Assembly (NCBI GenBank): GCA_019245755.1
Contig: JAFARC010000066.1
Coordinates: 245,090 to 309,089 of the forward strand
Source: Mycobacteriaceae bacterium
GTDB taxonomy: Bacteria; Actinomycetota; Actinomycetes; Mycobacteriales; Mycobacteriaceae
DNA length: 64,000 nt
Direction: 5' to 3'
The notes under the pieces are model-generated. The model had not been told where the DNA came from, did not search any database, and saw only the letters and a program-made list of their open reading frames with translations. The position numbers and the translations under genes were made by a program. How positions within the stretch are numbered: position 1 is the stretch's first letter; each line of letters begins with the position of its first letter. Positions 19,795-28,467 of this stretch are shown one piece after another.

Positions 19795-20229
19795 GTGGAC
19801 CACCGCGAGCTGACACCCGGCGATCTCGCTGGCCGCAGCGGTGTGGCCATCTCTGCGCTGCACTTCTACGAGCGCGAGGGACTGATCACCAGCAGGCGCA
19901 CGTCCGGCAACCAGCGCCGGTACAGCCGGGAGACGATGCGGCGGGTGGCGTTCATCAGGATGTCGCAGCGCCTGGGCATCCCGCTGGCCAAGGTGCGCGA
20001 CGCGCTGGCCACGCTGCCGGTCGACCGAGTTCCGACCAGCAGGGACTGGGCCAGGTTGTCCGCAGGCTGGCGGCAGGATCTCGACGACCGCATCGTGCAC
20101 CTGCAGCGGCTCCGCGACAACTTGGCCGACTGCATTGGCTGCGGCTGCCTGAGCCTGCGCAGCTGCGCTCTTTCCAACCCCGGCGACATCCTCGCCGAGC
20201 GGGGCCCCGGCCCGGTCCGGCTCCAATGA
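19795..20229 (+). CDS. soxR: redox-sensitive transcriptional activator SoxR
   Basis: A 144-residue MerR-family regulator. The N-terminal winged helix contains [21 protein letters not shown], typical of SoxR rather than CueR or MerR, and the C-terminal [2Fe-2S] ligands are C113, C116, C118 and C124 (CX2CXCX5C). SoxR senses redox-cycling compounds through this cluster. The GTG at 19795 is needed to keep the first helix intact; it directly abuts an 18-bp SoxR box, suggesting a leaderless or very short-leader, autoregulated mRNA. M. tuberculosis has no soxR at this position, so it was gained here or lost there. The alkB-like gene follows 31 bases downstream on the same strand. Confidence 0.92.
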   Translation: MDHRELTPGDLAGRSGVAISALHFYEREGLITSRRTSGNQRRYSRETMRRVAFIRMSQRLGIPLAKVRDALATLPVDRVPTSRDWARLSAGWRQDLDDRIVHLQRLRDNLADCIGCGCLSLRSCALSNPGDILAERGPGPVRLQ

Positions 20230-20260
20230 CGTCGAACGCGCGTGCGATAGGCTGTGCCCG

Positions 20261-20857
20261 ATGACCTCCGCGGTTCAAGGCACGTTGTTTGACCATGCCG
20301 ACCGCCGCTGGCTGGGCGACGGGGCGTGGATTGAGGTGTGGTCGGGCTGGCTCGCCGGCTGCGACGGACTGTTCGACGCACTAGTTGACACCACACCGTG
20401 GCGCGCCGAGCGCCGCCCGATGTACGACCGCGTCGTCGCCGTTCCCAGGCTGCTCAGCTTCCACGACCTGGCAGCCGAACCCGCCCCGCACCCGCGGATC
20501 GGCGAGTTGTGTGACCGGCTCAACGACATGTACGCCGGCGAACTCGGCGAGCCGTTCACCACTGCCGGTTTGTGCCTGTATCGCGACGGCAACGACAGCG
20601 TCGCCTGGCACGGCGACAAAATTGGCCGCGGCCGCAGACAGGACACCATGGTGGCCATCGTCAGCCTCGGTGCCACCCGCGTGTTCGCGTTGCGACCGCG
20701 TGGCGGCGGCCGCTCGCTGCGGCTCCCGCAGGGCCACGGCGACCTGCTGGTGATGGGCGGATCGTGTCAACGGACGTGGGAACACGCCGTTCCGAAGACC
20801 ACCAAACCGTGCGGTCCGCGCATCAGCATCCAGTTCCGACCCGCCAACGTGCGCTGA
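20261..20857 (+). CDS. AlkB-like 2-oxoglutarate/Fe(II)-dependent dioxygenase
   Basis: A 198-residue double-stranded beta-helix oxygenase, orthologous to Rv1000c. The iron ligands are H117 and D119 (AWHGDK) and a distal His in EHAVPK (H175); the 2-oxoglutarate salt-bridge Arg is in GPRISIQFR (R187). The nucleotide-recognition lid region [15 protein letters not shown] is present. AlkB proteins reverse alkylation damage in DNA or RNA by oxidative demethylation. It lies immediately after soxR on the same strand, so a redox or alkylating stress unit is possible, but no shared promoter can be proven from the sequence. Confidence 0.85.
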   Translation: MTSAVQGTLFDHADRRWLGDGAWIEVWSGWLAGCDGLFDALVDTTPWRAERRPMYDRVVAVPRLLSFHDLAAEPAPHPRIGELCDRLNDMYAGELGEPFTTAGLCLYRDGNDSVAWHGDKIGRGRRQDTMVAIVSLGATRVFALRPRGGGRSLRLPQGHGDLLVMGGSCQRTWEHAVPKTTKPCGPRISIQFRPANVR

Positions 20858-20861
20858 AGGC

Positions 20862-21521
20862 TCAGCTGCCAACGGCCGCTACGGCATCGGTGAACAGCTT
20901 CTGCGCCCGCGCAACGTCCACCGGTCCCACCGGCTGATTCGGGACGACCAGCGGGTTGGCGGTGGTGAGCACAAGGTAGTTGCCCAGATAGGCGACGTAG
21001 CTGTAAATCTCGCCGGTGCGTGCTGTTCCGTTGATAGTCGCCTGCAGAACCCGGTGCAGACCCACCGTCTGGCCGCCGTCGACGTGCGGAGCATCGACGA
21101 CGTCGACCACACCGTGGACAGCACCGCCGGTGAACGTGACGTGTTTGCACTTTTCGGTGCTGGCGGAGTCGAACGCCACTTGTTGGGAGGTCTCGAGCGC
21201 GATCGCGATGAACCGGTTGCCTAGGCCTTCGGCCGATACGGCGGCCATGTTGCCCTTCAGGCCCGACGGCAGCGTTTGCCCGGACGCGTATTTCGCGCAG
21301 TCGGCCGGGTCGAAGGTCAGGCCGGCGGGCATGGTCTGGGGCGCCAACAACCTCGGATCGATGCCTGTCGGTCCCGCGGAGACCACTTTGAAGCCGGGAC
21401 CGAAGGTCGATTTCACCGACTGCACCTTGCCGATGTCGATGTTGTGTGGGACTTGTTCGGAACTGCAGCCGCCGCTGAGGGCGGCACAGGCGAGCACGAG
21501 GAGCAGCTTCCCGGACGGCAC
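20862..21521 (-). CDS. DUF5642 family lipoprotein, copy 1
   Basis: A 219-residue predicted lipoprotein. A short basic start, a hydrophobic core and the lipobox ALSGGC lie at residues 1-19; the mature part has the DUF5642 pattern, including IDIGKVQSVKSTFGPGF, DPADCAKYASGQTLP and a conserved pair of cysteines. It is clearly paralogous to the protein at 37362-38033: the blocks around KSTFGP, DPRLL, TFDPADC.KYASGQTLP and the C-terminal YLGN...ANPL are shared. The family is confined to mycobacteria and relatives and has no known function. The surface location is inferred from the lipobox. Confidence 0.8.
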   Translation of the reverse strand: MPSGKLLLVLACAALSGGCSSEQVPHNIDIGKVQSVKSTFGPGFKVVSAGPTGIDPRLLAPQTMPAGLTFDPADCAKYASGQTLPSGLKGNMAAVSAEGLGNRFIAIALETSQQVAFDSASTEKCKHVTFTGGAVHGVVDVVDAPHVDGGQTVGLHRVLQATINGTARTGEIYSYVAYLGNYLVLTTANPLVVPNQPVGPVDVARAQKLFTDAVAAVGS

Positions 21522-21858
21522 CCGGGCAATCTACCTAATTGTCGGCAGATCAGCTCCTGGCAACCCCGCCACCATGCGGACCATCACGGCCGAAGCGAAA
21601 TCCGGCGACAGCTGCGGCTGTGTCGAGCCGGGGTCGGTCGCGGTGCCACCCTCCGCCACGGTCCGCGTCGCGACGCTCATCGCCAACGTGATCGCCGCGT
21701 CGATCGATGGCGCAGCGCGGCTCACCCGTTGAACGACAGCGGGCGCACGCCCGTTGATACCACGGCGACGGCGGGTGATTCCTGGGAATTATTGCGCCCC
21801 AAAAAGTGCTGAATCTGGGTAGAAACAGGCCTTTAATGGAAGGGATGGGAGGCGAGTC
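21522..21858. other. intergenic region between DUF5642 lipoprotein and a small exported protein
   Basis: No gene is assigned in these 337 bases. A 64-codon open frame on the minus strand ends 9 bases before the lipoprotein start, but it has no ribosome site and no recognisable domain. The plus-strand end carries the GGGAGGCG ribosome site of the next gene. Confidence 0.5.
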
Positions 21859-22170
21859 ATGCGTACGGTGGTCGCGCTCGCCGCAGCGGCTTTGGGCACC
21901 TGCGGGGCCGTCGTAGCGCCCGCGGGATTCGCCGCGGCCGATCAGTCAGCGCAACAGGTCATCCAACAGTGGGAAGACCAGGGCTACCAGGTCAACATCG
22001 ACCGGGTCGGTACCGGCCCGATCGAGAACTGCGTTGTGACAAGTGTGCGCAACCCCAACACGATCACCAGAACGGTGCGCACCGGCGGACGCAACGAAAA
22101 CACCCCCTCCACCCTGGTGCCCATCATCGTCAGCAGGACCGTGCAGATATCGCTGTATTGCGCGTCGTAG
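21859..22170 (+). CDS. small exported protein with signal peptide
   Basis: A 103-residue protein. Residues 1-31 form a clear Sec signal peptide (MRTVVALAAAALG then a cleavage region GFAAADQ). The mature 72 residues contain two cysteines (IENCVV and the terminal LYCAS) that could form a disulfide. Small proteins of this kind, with WEDQGYQVNIDRVG and a C-terminal Cys, are common in mycobacteria but have no assigned function. A GGGAGGCG ribosome site precedes the ATG by 6 bases. It stands alone between oppositely oriented genes. Confidence 0.7.
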   Translation: MRTVVALAAAALGTCGAVVAPAGFAAADQSAQQVIQQWEDQGYQVNIDRVGTGPIENCVVTSVRNPNTITRTVRTGGRNENTPSTLVPIIVSRTVQISLYCAS

Positions 22171-22272
22171 TTCCTCCGGACCCTCGGAACGTCGGTTTGT
22201 CAGCCGCGCTCGACTCCACTCCTGAAGAGAACCCCACCGCAAACCGGTGACCTGCGGCCGACCTAGCCCGCG

Positions 22273-23001
22273 TCAGGCGGTCCGGGCGGCGGTGACCCGC
22301 AGCGCTTCTGCGACCTGATCGGGGGTCTCCCAAGTGGGCGTGTGCCCGGCCTGGGCGATCCTGACCACCTCTGCCCCGGTGGCGTCCCAACCGGCCACCG
22401 ACGCCGGATCGATGCGCTGCTCGTTGTCCCCGAACACGACGGTTGTCGGCGCTGGAATCGCGCTGACCCTGTCGTACAGTGTTTTCGCCGAGATGAATGC
22501 GTCGGTGAAAGCCATGGCGTCGGCGAACGTGCTCCACCTCAGCAGACGGAAGTCGTCGACGAAGAATTCCGGGAAATCGAAACCGGGGGCGAAAGCGGTT
22601 TTCATCCCGTTGCGCACCGTCCGGCGGGGCAGGGTGCGCCACAGCAGCGGGCCCAGCAAGGGGTGGCGCAGTACACGTTCGTGGCCCTTGACCGCGATCC
22701 GGCTCGCCACGTCGGGCGGGGAGTCGACGACGACCAGATGGGTCACCAGGTCAGGCCGGCGCTCGGCGATCGCGGTCGCCACGACGCCGCCGAGCGAATG
22801 CCCCAGTAGCAGCGAGGGACCGGTGATTTCAGCGGCCACCGCTGCCGCCATCGCGGGAATCGTGGCCACACACCGCTGGCGCGCCTTGGTGCCGTGGCCG
22901 GGCAGATCCAACGCCGTCACGGCGAAGTCGTCCAGCAGGGGCAGCAGCCGGTCAAACGCACGCTTGGAGTTCGTCAAGCCGTGAAGCAGTACCATCCGCA
23001 T
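22273..23001 (-). CDS. alpha/beta hydrolase
   Basis: A 242-residue hydrolase. The oxyanion region is VLLHGLTNS at the N-terminus, the nucleophile elbow is LLLGHSLGGVVA (Ser), the acid lies near VFGDNEQRIDPAS and the catalytic His in QAGHTPTWETPDQVAE. The start was placed at ATG 23001 so that the protein begins just before the first beta strand; a GTG/ATG extension upstream reads through non-conserved sequence. It resembles generic esterase/haloperoxidase-type hydrolases of unknown substrate. It is divergent from the xanthine-dehydrogenase-like operon. Confidence 0.8.
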   Translation of the reverse strand: MRMVLLHGLTNSKRAFDRLLPLLDDFAVTALDLPGHGTKARQRCVATIPAMAAAVAAEITGPSLLLGHSLGGVVATAIAERRPDLVTHLVVVDSPPDVASRIAVKGHERVLRHPLLGPLLWRTLPRRTVRNGMKTAFAPGFDFPEFFVDDFRLLRWSTFADAMAFTDAFISAKTLYDRVSAIPAPTTVVFGDNEQRIDPASVAGWDATGAEVVRIAQAGHTPTWETPDQVAEALRVTAARTA

Positions 23002-23153
23002 CCGACGAAGGTAGCCGCCGGTCGCCCAGCCCGCCCGGATTTCGGGCTGTAACGTGCGCAGATGTGGCACTTCAGCTCACCTCTATACAGTGAGTGATGT
23101 CGGCGCGGGCCGGTGCGGCCTGCAGCGGTCCCACTGGTCAACGGGGAGACGCG

Positions 23154-23777
23154 ATGACTGAAGATGACCGCCGAGGCGGGGCTACGCAATCGTTTTTGTG
23201 TCTGCGGATAGACCGCAGGACGTTCGTCGGGGGATCCCTTGCGGTGAGCGGCGCGGTCGTCACCGCGCCGCTGCTCAGTTCCTGCGAAAAGGCTGGCAGT
23301 AACGCCGGTCACGGCGAATCCACGGTGGTGCGTCTGCAGATCAACGGGCAGCCGCACGACATCGCTGTCGACAACCGCACCTCGCTTCTCGACATGTTGC
23401 GCGAACGCGCCGGTTTGACCGGGACCAAGAAAGGTTGTGACCAGGGCGCGTGCGGCGCGTGCACGGTCCTGGTCAACGGGGCCCGCGTCCTCTCCTGCCT
23501 GACGCTGGCGGTGATGCACGACGGCGCGGACATCGTCACGATCGAGGGCCTGGCCAAGGATGGTCGGCTGCACCCCCTGCAGCAGGCCTTCGTCGACGAA
23601 GACGCGTTCCAGTGCGGCTACTGCACCGCCGGGCAGATCGTCTCGGGTGTCGGCTGCATCAAAGAGGGACACGCCGGCTCGGCAGCCGAGATCCGGGAAT
23701 GGATGAGCGGCAACATCTGCCGGTGTGGCGCCTACACCAACATCGTCGCGGCCATCGCCAAGACACCCGAGGCGTGA
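23154..23777 (+). CDS. xanthine dehydrogenase/aldehyde oxidoreductase iron-sulfur subunit, Tat-exported type
   Basis: A 207-residue small subunit of a molybdenum hydroxylase. The N-terminus carries a twin-arginine signal (RRTFVGGSLAVSG followed by a hydrophobic stretch), as in periplasmic PaoA. The plant-type [2Fe-2S] domain has GCDQGACGACTVLVNG and the second cluster domain has QCGYCTAGQIV and GNICRCGAY. The ATG at 23154 has a GGGGAG ribosome site. It is followed after 2 bases by the FAD subunit gene. Normally the third gene encodes the large molybdopterin subunit; that gene is absent here, so the enzyme as encoded locally cannot be complete. Confidence 0.88.
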   Translation: MTEDDRRGGATQSFLCLRIDRRTFVGGSLAVSGAVVTAPLLSSCEKAGSNAGHGESTVVRLQINGQPHDIAVDNRTSLLDMLRERAGLTGTKKGCDQGACGACTVLVNGARVLSCLTLAVMHDGADIVTIEGLAKDGRLHPLQQAFVDEDAFQCGYCTAGQIVSGVGCIKEGHAGSAAEIREWMSGNICRCGAYTNIVAAIAKTPEA

Positions 23778-23779
23778 CC

Positions 23780-24757
23780 ATGTTCCCGTTCCGGTTCACC
23801 AAGGCCGCCGACGAGCGCTCGGCGTTCGCGGCGGCAAACCCCGGCGCCGTTTTTATCGCGGGTGGCACGACGCTGATCGACCTGATGCGCGAGACGGTGC
23901 TGCGGCCCCGGGCATTGGTGGACATCAACGCACTGCCCTACCACTCCATCGAGCTGCGGTCGTCGGCCCTGCGGATCGGTTCGCTGGCACGAATGTCGGA
24001 TGTCGCCGCGCATCCCGACGTACGGCGCGAGTTTCCGCTGATCGCAGAGGCGTTGGAGCTCAGCGCGTCGGCGCAGGTGCGAAACATGGCGTCGATCGGC
24101 GGCAATCTGCTGCAGCGGCCGCGATGCCTGTATTTCCGGGACGTGTCGGCCGCATGCAACCGCAGGACTCCCGGCTCGGGATGCTCGGCCATCGGGGGGC
24201 TCAATCGCGGGCACGCGATTCTGGGCGCGAGCCCGCAGTGCGTCGCAACCCATCCCTCGGACCTCGCCGTTGCTCTCACCGCGCTCGACGCGGTCGTTGT
24301 GGCACGAACCAGTCACGGGGAACGCAGGATTCCCATCAGTCGGCTGTTCCGTCGACCCGGAAACACACCCGACCAGGAGCACAACCTGTCCAGCGACGAA
24401 CTCATCGTGGCTGTCGAGGTGCCCACTGGACCCCAGACGCGCCGCTCGGGCTATTTGAAGGTGCGCGACCGCCAGTCGTTCGAGTTCGCGTTGGCCTCGG
24501 CGGCGGTGGCGCTCGACATCCGGCAGGGCACGGTCCGCGCGGCACGCGTGGCGGTCGGCGGGGTGGCCACGGTGCCGTGGCGATTGCCGGCGGTCGAGCA
24601 GGCGCTGCAGGGCCACACACCGGATGCGGCGCTGTGGAAGACCGCAGCCAGCGTGGCCGCGGACGGGGCGAAACCACTGTCGGGCAACGCGTTCAAGGTC
24701 GAGCTGCTCAAACGCACCGTGGAGCGGCAACTCGCCACGGTAGCCGGACTGCCGTGA
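23780..24757 (+). CDS. xanthine dehydrogenase-like FAD-binding subunit
   Basis: A 325-residue medium subunit of a PaoB type. FAD-binding motifs are AGGTTLIDLMRE near residue 35 and MASIGGNLLQRPRC near residue 105, where the cysteines of a PaoB-like extra [4Fe-4S] cluster are expected (LQRPRCLYFRD with further Cys at ACNRR and GSGCSAIGG). The C-terminal CO-dehydrogenase flavoprotein domain is present (RVAVGGVATVPWR). It begins 2 bases after the Fe-S subunit gene. Its stop overlaps an ATG (TGATG), as if a third gene once followed, but the next real gene is a DJ-1 protein on the other strand. In a PaoABC enzyme this subunit passes electrons from the Mo site. Confidence 0.87.
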   Translation: MFPFRFTKAADERSAFAAANPGAVFIAGGTTLIDLMRETVLRPRALVDINALPYHSIELRSSALRIGSLARMSDVAAHPDVRREFPLIAEALELSASAQVRNMASIGGNLLQRPRCLYFRDVSAACNRRTPGSGCSAIGGLNRGHAILGASPQCVATHPSDLAVALTALDAVVVARTSHGERRIPISRLFRRPGNTPDQEHNLSSDELIVAVEVPTGPQTRRSGYLKVRDRQSFEFALASAAVALDIRQGTVRAARVAVGGVATVPWRLPAVEQALQGHTPDAALWKTAASVAADGAKPLSGNAFKVELLKRTVERQLATVAGLP

Positions 24758-24799
24758 TGTCCCGCTGCGTGCCCGCGAGCCCAACAGCCTTCAGCGGCT

Positions 24800-25678
24800 T
24801 CAATTTTGCGACGATTCGCTGGCCGAGGCCAGCTTCAGCGACAACGCAGCGGCGAAGGTGTGGGTGTCGCCGGGCCACCGCGCGGACAGGTAATTGGCGT
24901 CTTCGACGACGAAGGCCGGTCGCGAATCCGTTGCGGTGTCGCGAGCCAGGCCGGACGTCTTCATCCGCCAGTGCGGCGAGTGCGGCACAACGTCGCGGAA
25001 GTCGGCCGGTTCCGCAAGCGCACGGGTCACTTCGGCTTGCACCGACAGGTACCCGATGGGCTGACCGGGCTGCTCGGTGTAGGTGCGGTAGTAGTCGGGA
25101 TCCCAGAAGCGCGTCGTCCGGGTGAGCCGCCAGGCCCGCCGTTCCAACGACCATGTCAGAGCGGTGGTGTTGCGGCCGTAGAGCACCGATCGGCCGGTGA
25201 CGGGGTCGACGCTGCGGGCGGCGAGCAGCACGCCGTGACAGATCGCGGCCACCGGCAGCCGCCGCCCGAACGCGTCGACGACCAGCCGGTGCAGCGTCGC
25301 GCTGTCGATGTAGCTGCGCATCCCGCGGGCGCGGTGGCCCCCGGGCAACAGCAGCGCGTCGAAGGTGTCGCTGCTCGCCTCGGTCCAGGTGAGCGGCCCG
25401 CGGTATTCCGGTGACTGCCGCATCGCGGCGTAGGCGCGGCGGGCGGCTTTGTTGGCCCGCAACGCCCGCCCGACGACGCAGAACCGGCCGATCACCGGAA
25501 TCGATGACCAGACATCGAGCCCCCGGCCGGTGAGCATGATGTCGTCGGCTTCTCCCGCGCAGCCGCTTTCGGTGGCGAACACCACTCGGTGCCCGTGTTC
25601 GGTCAGCACCTGCCAGCTGACGGCGACTTCGGTGGGATCGAAGTCGCGATCGGGGATCGGAATCAGCACGCTGGCCAT
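24800..25678 (-). CDS. DJ-1/PfpI (class I glutamine amidotransferase-like) protein
   Basis: A 292-residue protein of the DJ-1/PfpI superfamily. The nucleophile elbow is VAAICHGVLLAAR with the reactive Cys near residue 147, and LLLPGGHRARGMR carries the preceding glycine loop. The start MASVLIPIPDRDFDPTEVAVSW gives the first beta strand and the conserved acidic residue. At 292 residues it is longer than simple DJ-1 proteins (about 190), because of an insertion around residues 55-105 and an extended C-terminus. Members include glyoxalase III, chaperone-like and protease-annotated proteins; no specific activity can be assigned. Confidence 0.8.
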   Translation of the reverse strand: MASVLIPIPDRDFDPTEVAVSWQVLTEHGHRVVFATESGCAGEADDIMLTGRGLDVWSSIPVIGRFCVVGRALRANKAARRAYAAMRQSPEYRGPLTWTEASSDTFDALLLPGGHRARGMRSYIDSATLHRLVVDAFGRRLPVAAICHGVLLAARSVDPVTGRSVLYGRNTTALTWSLERRAWRLTRTTRFWDPDYYRTYTEQPGQPIGYLSVQAEVTRALAEPADFRDVVPHSPHWRMKTSGLARDTATDSRPAFVVEDANYLSARWPGDTHTFAAALSLKLASASESSQN

Positions 25679-25734
25679 CGGTGCTCCACGGCTTCAGATC
25701 GTCCTATTCCAGCCGCCGCTGTCAAGGGCCCGAC

Positions 25735-27153
25735 CTACCAGTTGGTGAAAATGAGGTGGTTGACTGCCAGAGCCCCGACGATGTTGGCGGCCAGCCACCA
25801 GCGGTGCGACGACGGCAGCAGTGCCGGCGCGGCCGTCAGCCAGACGCTGAACGGTAACCAGATCCGCTCGACCTCGGCCTTGCTGAGCATGCTCAGGTCG
25901 GCACACAGCATCGCGGTCAGCGCGGCGAGCACCAGCAGGTGTAGGCCGCGACGGCGGCGGATCGCCGCGCAGTCGAAGGCCTTGCCGACCCCGGCGACGC
26001 TTCCCAGCCCGATCGCGCACACCACCGACGCGAAATTGGCCCAGCTCCAATACTGGAATGGCCGGTCATGCGCTACCCCTTGCCAATAGCGCTGCTGCAC
26101 CAGGTGATATCCGTCGAACCACCAGAAACCCGCCCATGCGAACACCGCGACAACGGCGAGCACCGCGGGAATGGCGAACGCCAGTGTCCGCAGCGCGGAA
26201 TGCCGTTGCCGCGCTGCGACCAGAACCGCCAGCGCGGGCAGCGCCATCAAAGCGAGACCGTAATTGAGGAAGATGGCCCACCCGAGCAGCAGGCCCGCCG
26301 ACACCGCGGCAAGCGAGGGCAGTCGTGCGGTGCGGGTGGCTGACAAGGCGAGCAGCGCGATGCCCCACGAGGCGACGCCGGTGAAGTAGGCGTCGGCGGA
26401 CACCGCGATCCAGATGACGGTGGGTGCGAGCGAAACGAAGGGCGCCGCTCGGCGGGCGGTGGCCTCGTCTCCCAATACGCGTACCGTGACGATCACCGCG
26501 GCCGCGGCACTGGATCCGATCAGCACGCAGAACGCACCGGCCCACGCACCGCCGCGCAGGCCGCTGCGATCCAGCCAGACGAACGTGAGAAGAGCGCCTG
26601 GAGGATGACCGGCTACCTGGGTGATCCAGGAGTTCGGATGGAAGTCGGGGATGCGGCTGGAGAAGGTGCGCACCGTCGCGGGGATATCGGTGACCAACCG
26701 AACTTGCGGCAGGTATTCGTAGCGATCCAGTAGCCGACCGGCGAAGCCCCGCTGCCACCCGTCGACCATCGCTAGTGCGAAAGCCCAGCCGCAAGACGTC
26801 AGCCAGGCGACGAATGGTAGTGCGCGCCAGGACAACCGCGCCGCGACGGTGGGCCCGCACCACACGCCGGCCCCGCCGATGAGCACCGCGGCGATGCTGC
26901 CCCAGCCCGTGTGTGGGTCCCACCATCCGAAGATCGGCGCTGTCCCGGAAAAGGGTGGTATCCGCAGTGGCCTGCGGTGAAAGAGCGGTGTGACGATGCC
27001 GAGGTGCAGGTAGGGCACGACGAACGCCGACATGACCAACACCGCCGCAAGTGTCACCGCGACCAATTCGCGGCGGCTTCCGCCGCCGGGCCGTGGCGAC
27101 CGTTCGCCCAGCACGGCGACCGTTCCCCCGTCGCCGCGACCCCGCCCGGTCAC
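25735..27153 (-). CDS. polytopic membrane protein, GT-C glycosyltransferase-like
   Basis: A 472-residue protein with about ten to twelve hydrophobic segments separated by short basic loops. A long first extracytoplasmic loop with charged and aromatic residues (RIPPFSGTAPIFGWWDPHTGWG) and a second with HPNSWITQVAGHPPGAL resemble GT-C lipid-linked sugar transferases of mycobacteria, but the DD/DE catalytic motif is not clear, so this is a weak assignment. The GTG start overlaps the stop of the upstream membrane protein gene (GTGA), showing translational coupling. Members of such operons often act on cell-envelope lipids. If it is a glycosyltransferase the donor is probably a polyprenyl-phosphate sugar, which is inference. 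Confidence 0.6.
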   Translation of the reverse strand: MTGRGRGDGGTVAVLGERSPRPGGGSRRELVAVTLAAVLVMSAFVVPYLHLGIVTPLFHRRPLRIPPFSGTAPIFGWWDPHTGWGSIAAVLIGGAGVWCGPTVAARLSWRALPFVAWLTSCGWAFALAMVDGWQRGFAGRLLDRYEYLPQVRLVTDIPATVRTFSSRIPDFHPNSWITQVAGHPPGALLTFVWLDRSGLRGGAWAGAFCVLIGSSAAAAVIVTVRVLGDEATARRAAPFVSLAPTVIWIAVSADAYFTGVASWGIALLALSATRTARLPSLAAVSAGLLLGWAIFLNYGLALMALPALAVLVAARQRHSALRTLAFAIPAVLAVVAVFAWAGFWWFDGYHLVQQRYWQGVAHDRPFQYWSWANFASVVCAIGLGSVAGVGKAFDCAAIRRRRGLHLLVLAALTAMLCADLSMLSKAEVERIWLPFSVWLTAAPALLPSSHRWWLAANIVGALAVNHLIFTNW

Positions 27154-27710
27154 CGCGTTGCGGGCCGGGCGGCCGGGTAACGTTGCGACACCGCAACGGC
27201 CGCAAGGATCAACACGATTGGCACCACCCAGTCGGTCCAGTCGGCTGTCTCCGGAAACTTCACCGCCACGTAGCCCAGAATCGCGGTGGCGGCGAACACC
27301 AATCCCCACATCAGTGTGAGCAGTCGGTGCGCCCGCTTGAAGGACGGATCATCCCACAGTTGCGCGGCCGCCGTCTCACGGGCGTACTGCTCGGTGAACG
27401 GCACAAACGCCAACGAGGCGAGGACCATCGCGGCCAGCACCCCGCTGGAGATTGTGTTGGCGTAGGTGTTCATCCAGTCCCGGTGCCTGGCGTGCACCAC
27501 CACCCCGGCGATCGTTACCCCCGCGAAGAACACGATCGTCACGACGTCGAGCGACTTTAGGCCGCCGCGGCCGAGGGACACGCCGAGGATGACGGCGGAG
27601 ATCACCGCGCAAAGGGCGGCGTACAGCCAGTTGCTGGGACTGTCGGCCACCACCCAGTAGATGATCCAGGGTGCGAAGCCGGCGAACGCTGCTCCCTGCC
27701 CACCGCTCAC
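27150..27710 (-). CDS. six-helix membrane protein of unknown function
   Basis: A 186-residue membrane protein with about six hydrophobic segments. The GTG start at 27710 is fixed by a perfect AGGAGG with 6-base spacing; the upstream extension is low-complexity non-coding reading. Recognisable stretches are APWIIYWVVADSP and RHRDWMNTYANTISSGVLA. The overall layout resembles intracellular septation/DUF3159-like integral proteins, but I do not recognise the family. It is coupled by a 4-base overlap to the following GT-C-like gene, so the two probably work together. Confidence 0.7.
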   Translation of the reverse strand: MSGGQGAAFAGFAPWIIYWVVADSPSNWLYAALCAVISAVILGVSLGRGGLKSLDVVTIVFFAGVTIAGVVVHARHRDWMNTYANTISSGVLAAMVLASLAFVPFTEQYARETAAAQLWDDPSFKRAHRLLTLMWGLVFAATAILGYVAVKFPETADWTDWVVPIVLILAAVAVSQRYPAARPATR

Positions 27711-27823
27711 CGCACACCTCCTGGCGGGCCACTCGCCGCCCACAACCGCAACGACCCGCGACATCCGGCAGATTACCGAACCGGTTCGCAACCGCGACCG
27801 CCCCCGGGAGCAAGGACATAGCG

Positions 27824-28285
27824 TCAGTGGTTGAGCTGCCAGATGTGCGCCGCCAGAACGCTCGCGAACGCGCACCACAGTGGGTAAAGCCCCAACACCG
27901 GTGCGACTCGTCGGTCCGCACGGCGGGTGAGATCCGCGCTGCTGAGCGCGAGGGCCGCTGCGACGGCGGCTGATGTCTTGAGCATGTGACGGTTGAAGAA
28001 CAGCCAGGACCAGCTGGCGTTCAAGGCGAGATTGACGCCGAGCGCGCGAAGGTAGTCCAGCGCCTGTTCGCGGGTGATCGACCGGTCAATGGTTGCCGCC
28101 GACGAGATGGCGAGGTCGGCGTACAACAGCGTCCAGACGATTGGAAAGGCTTGGCGCGGCGGCTGGTACCGCGGCTTGCGCAGCCGCCGATACCACCGGG
28201 ATTCGGCTGGCCTGGTCGCCAGGCTGCCGGCGACAGCGGCGGCGGCGACGGGCACCACGGTGCCGATCAGTGTCGTTGCTCGCAT
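27824..28285 (-). CDS. TspO/MBR family protein
   Basis: A 153-residue translocator protein (tryptophan-rich sensory protein). It has five membrane helices and the family signatures WYRRLRKPRYQPPRQAFPIVW (near residue 31; helix-1 to helix-2 loop), LYADLAIS, and NASWSWLFFNRH in helix 3-4, which line the porphyrin/ligand cavity. Bacterial TspO binds or degrades tetrapyrroles and is linked to stress responses. The ATG has no neighbouring gene on the same strand within 100 bases upstream, so it is probably monocistronic. Confidence 0.88.
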   Translation of the reverse strand: MRATTLIGTVVPVAAAAVAGSLATRPAESRWYRRLRKPRYQPPRQAFPIVWTLLYADLAISSAATIDRSITREQALDYLRALGVNLALNASWSWLFFNRHMLKTSAAVAAALALSSADLTRRADRRVAPVLGLYPLWCAFASVLAAHIWQLNH

Positions 28286-28467
28286 CGAGTCCGACGCTAC
28301 GCGACCCGGCGCGTGATCGTGTGTGTCAGCGCCTTACGAGTCGATGACGCCGATGCCGGTCACCGCTTACCGCCACGGCCGACACACCGCCGGTTCCAAG
28401 CCGCACGGGCTACGATGCGCGACGATTCCGCCAGTCGAAGCCGGCCCGATCGATAGGAGAAGACTCG

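Noticed and set aside
18541..20226. Arginine deiminase with a long N-terminal extension (561 codons)
   Set aside because: The extension is antisense to soxR; the family length (402) and motif spacing fit the GTG at 19749.
24757..25125. Start of a molybdenum-cofactor subunit gene after the FAD subunit (ATG in TGATG)
   Set aside because: The translation has no family motif and is the antisense of the DJ-1 gene from 24800 onward.
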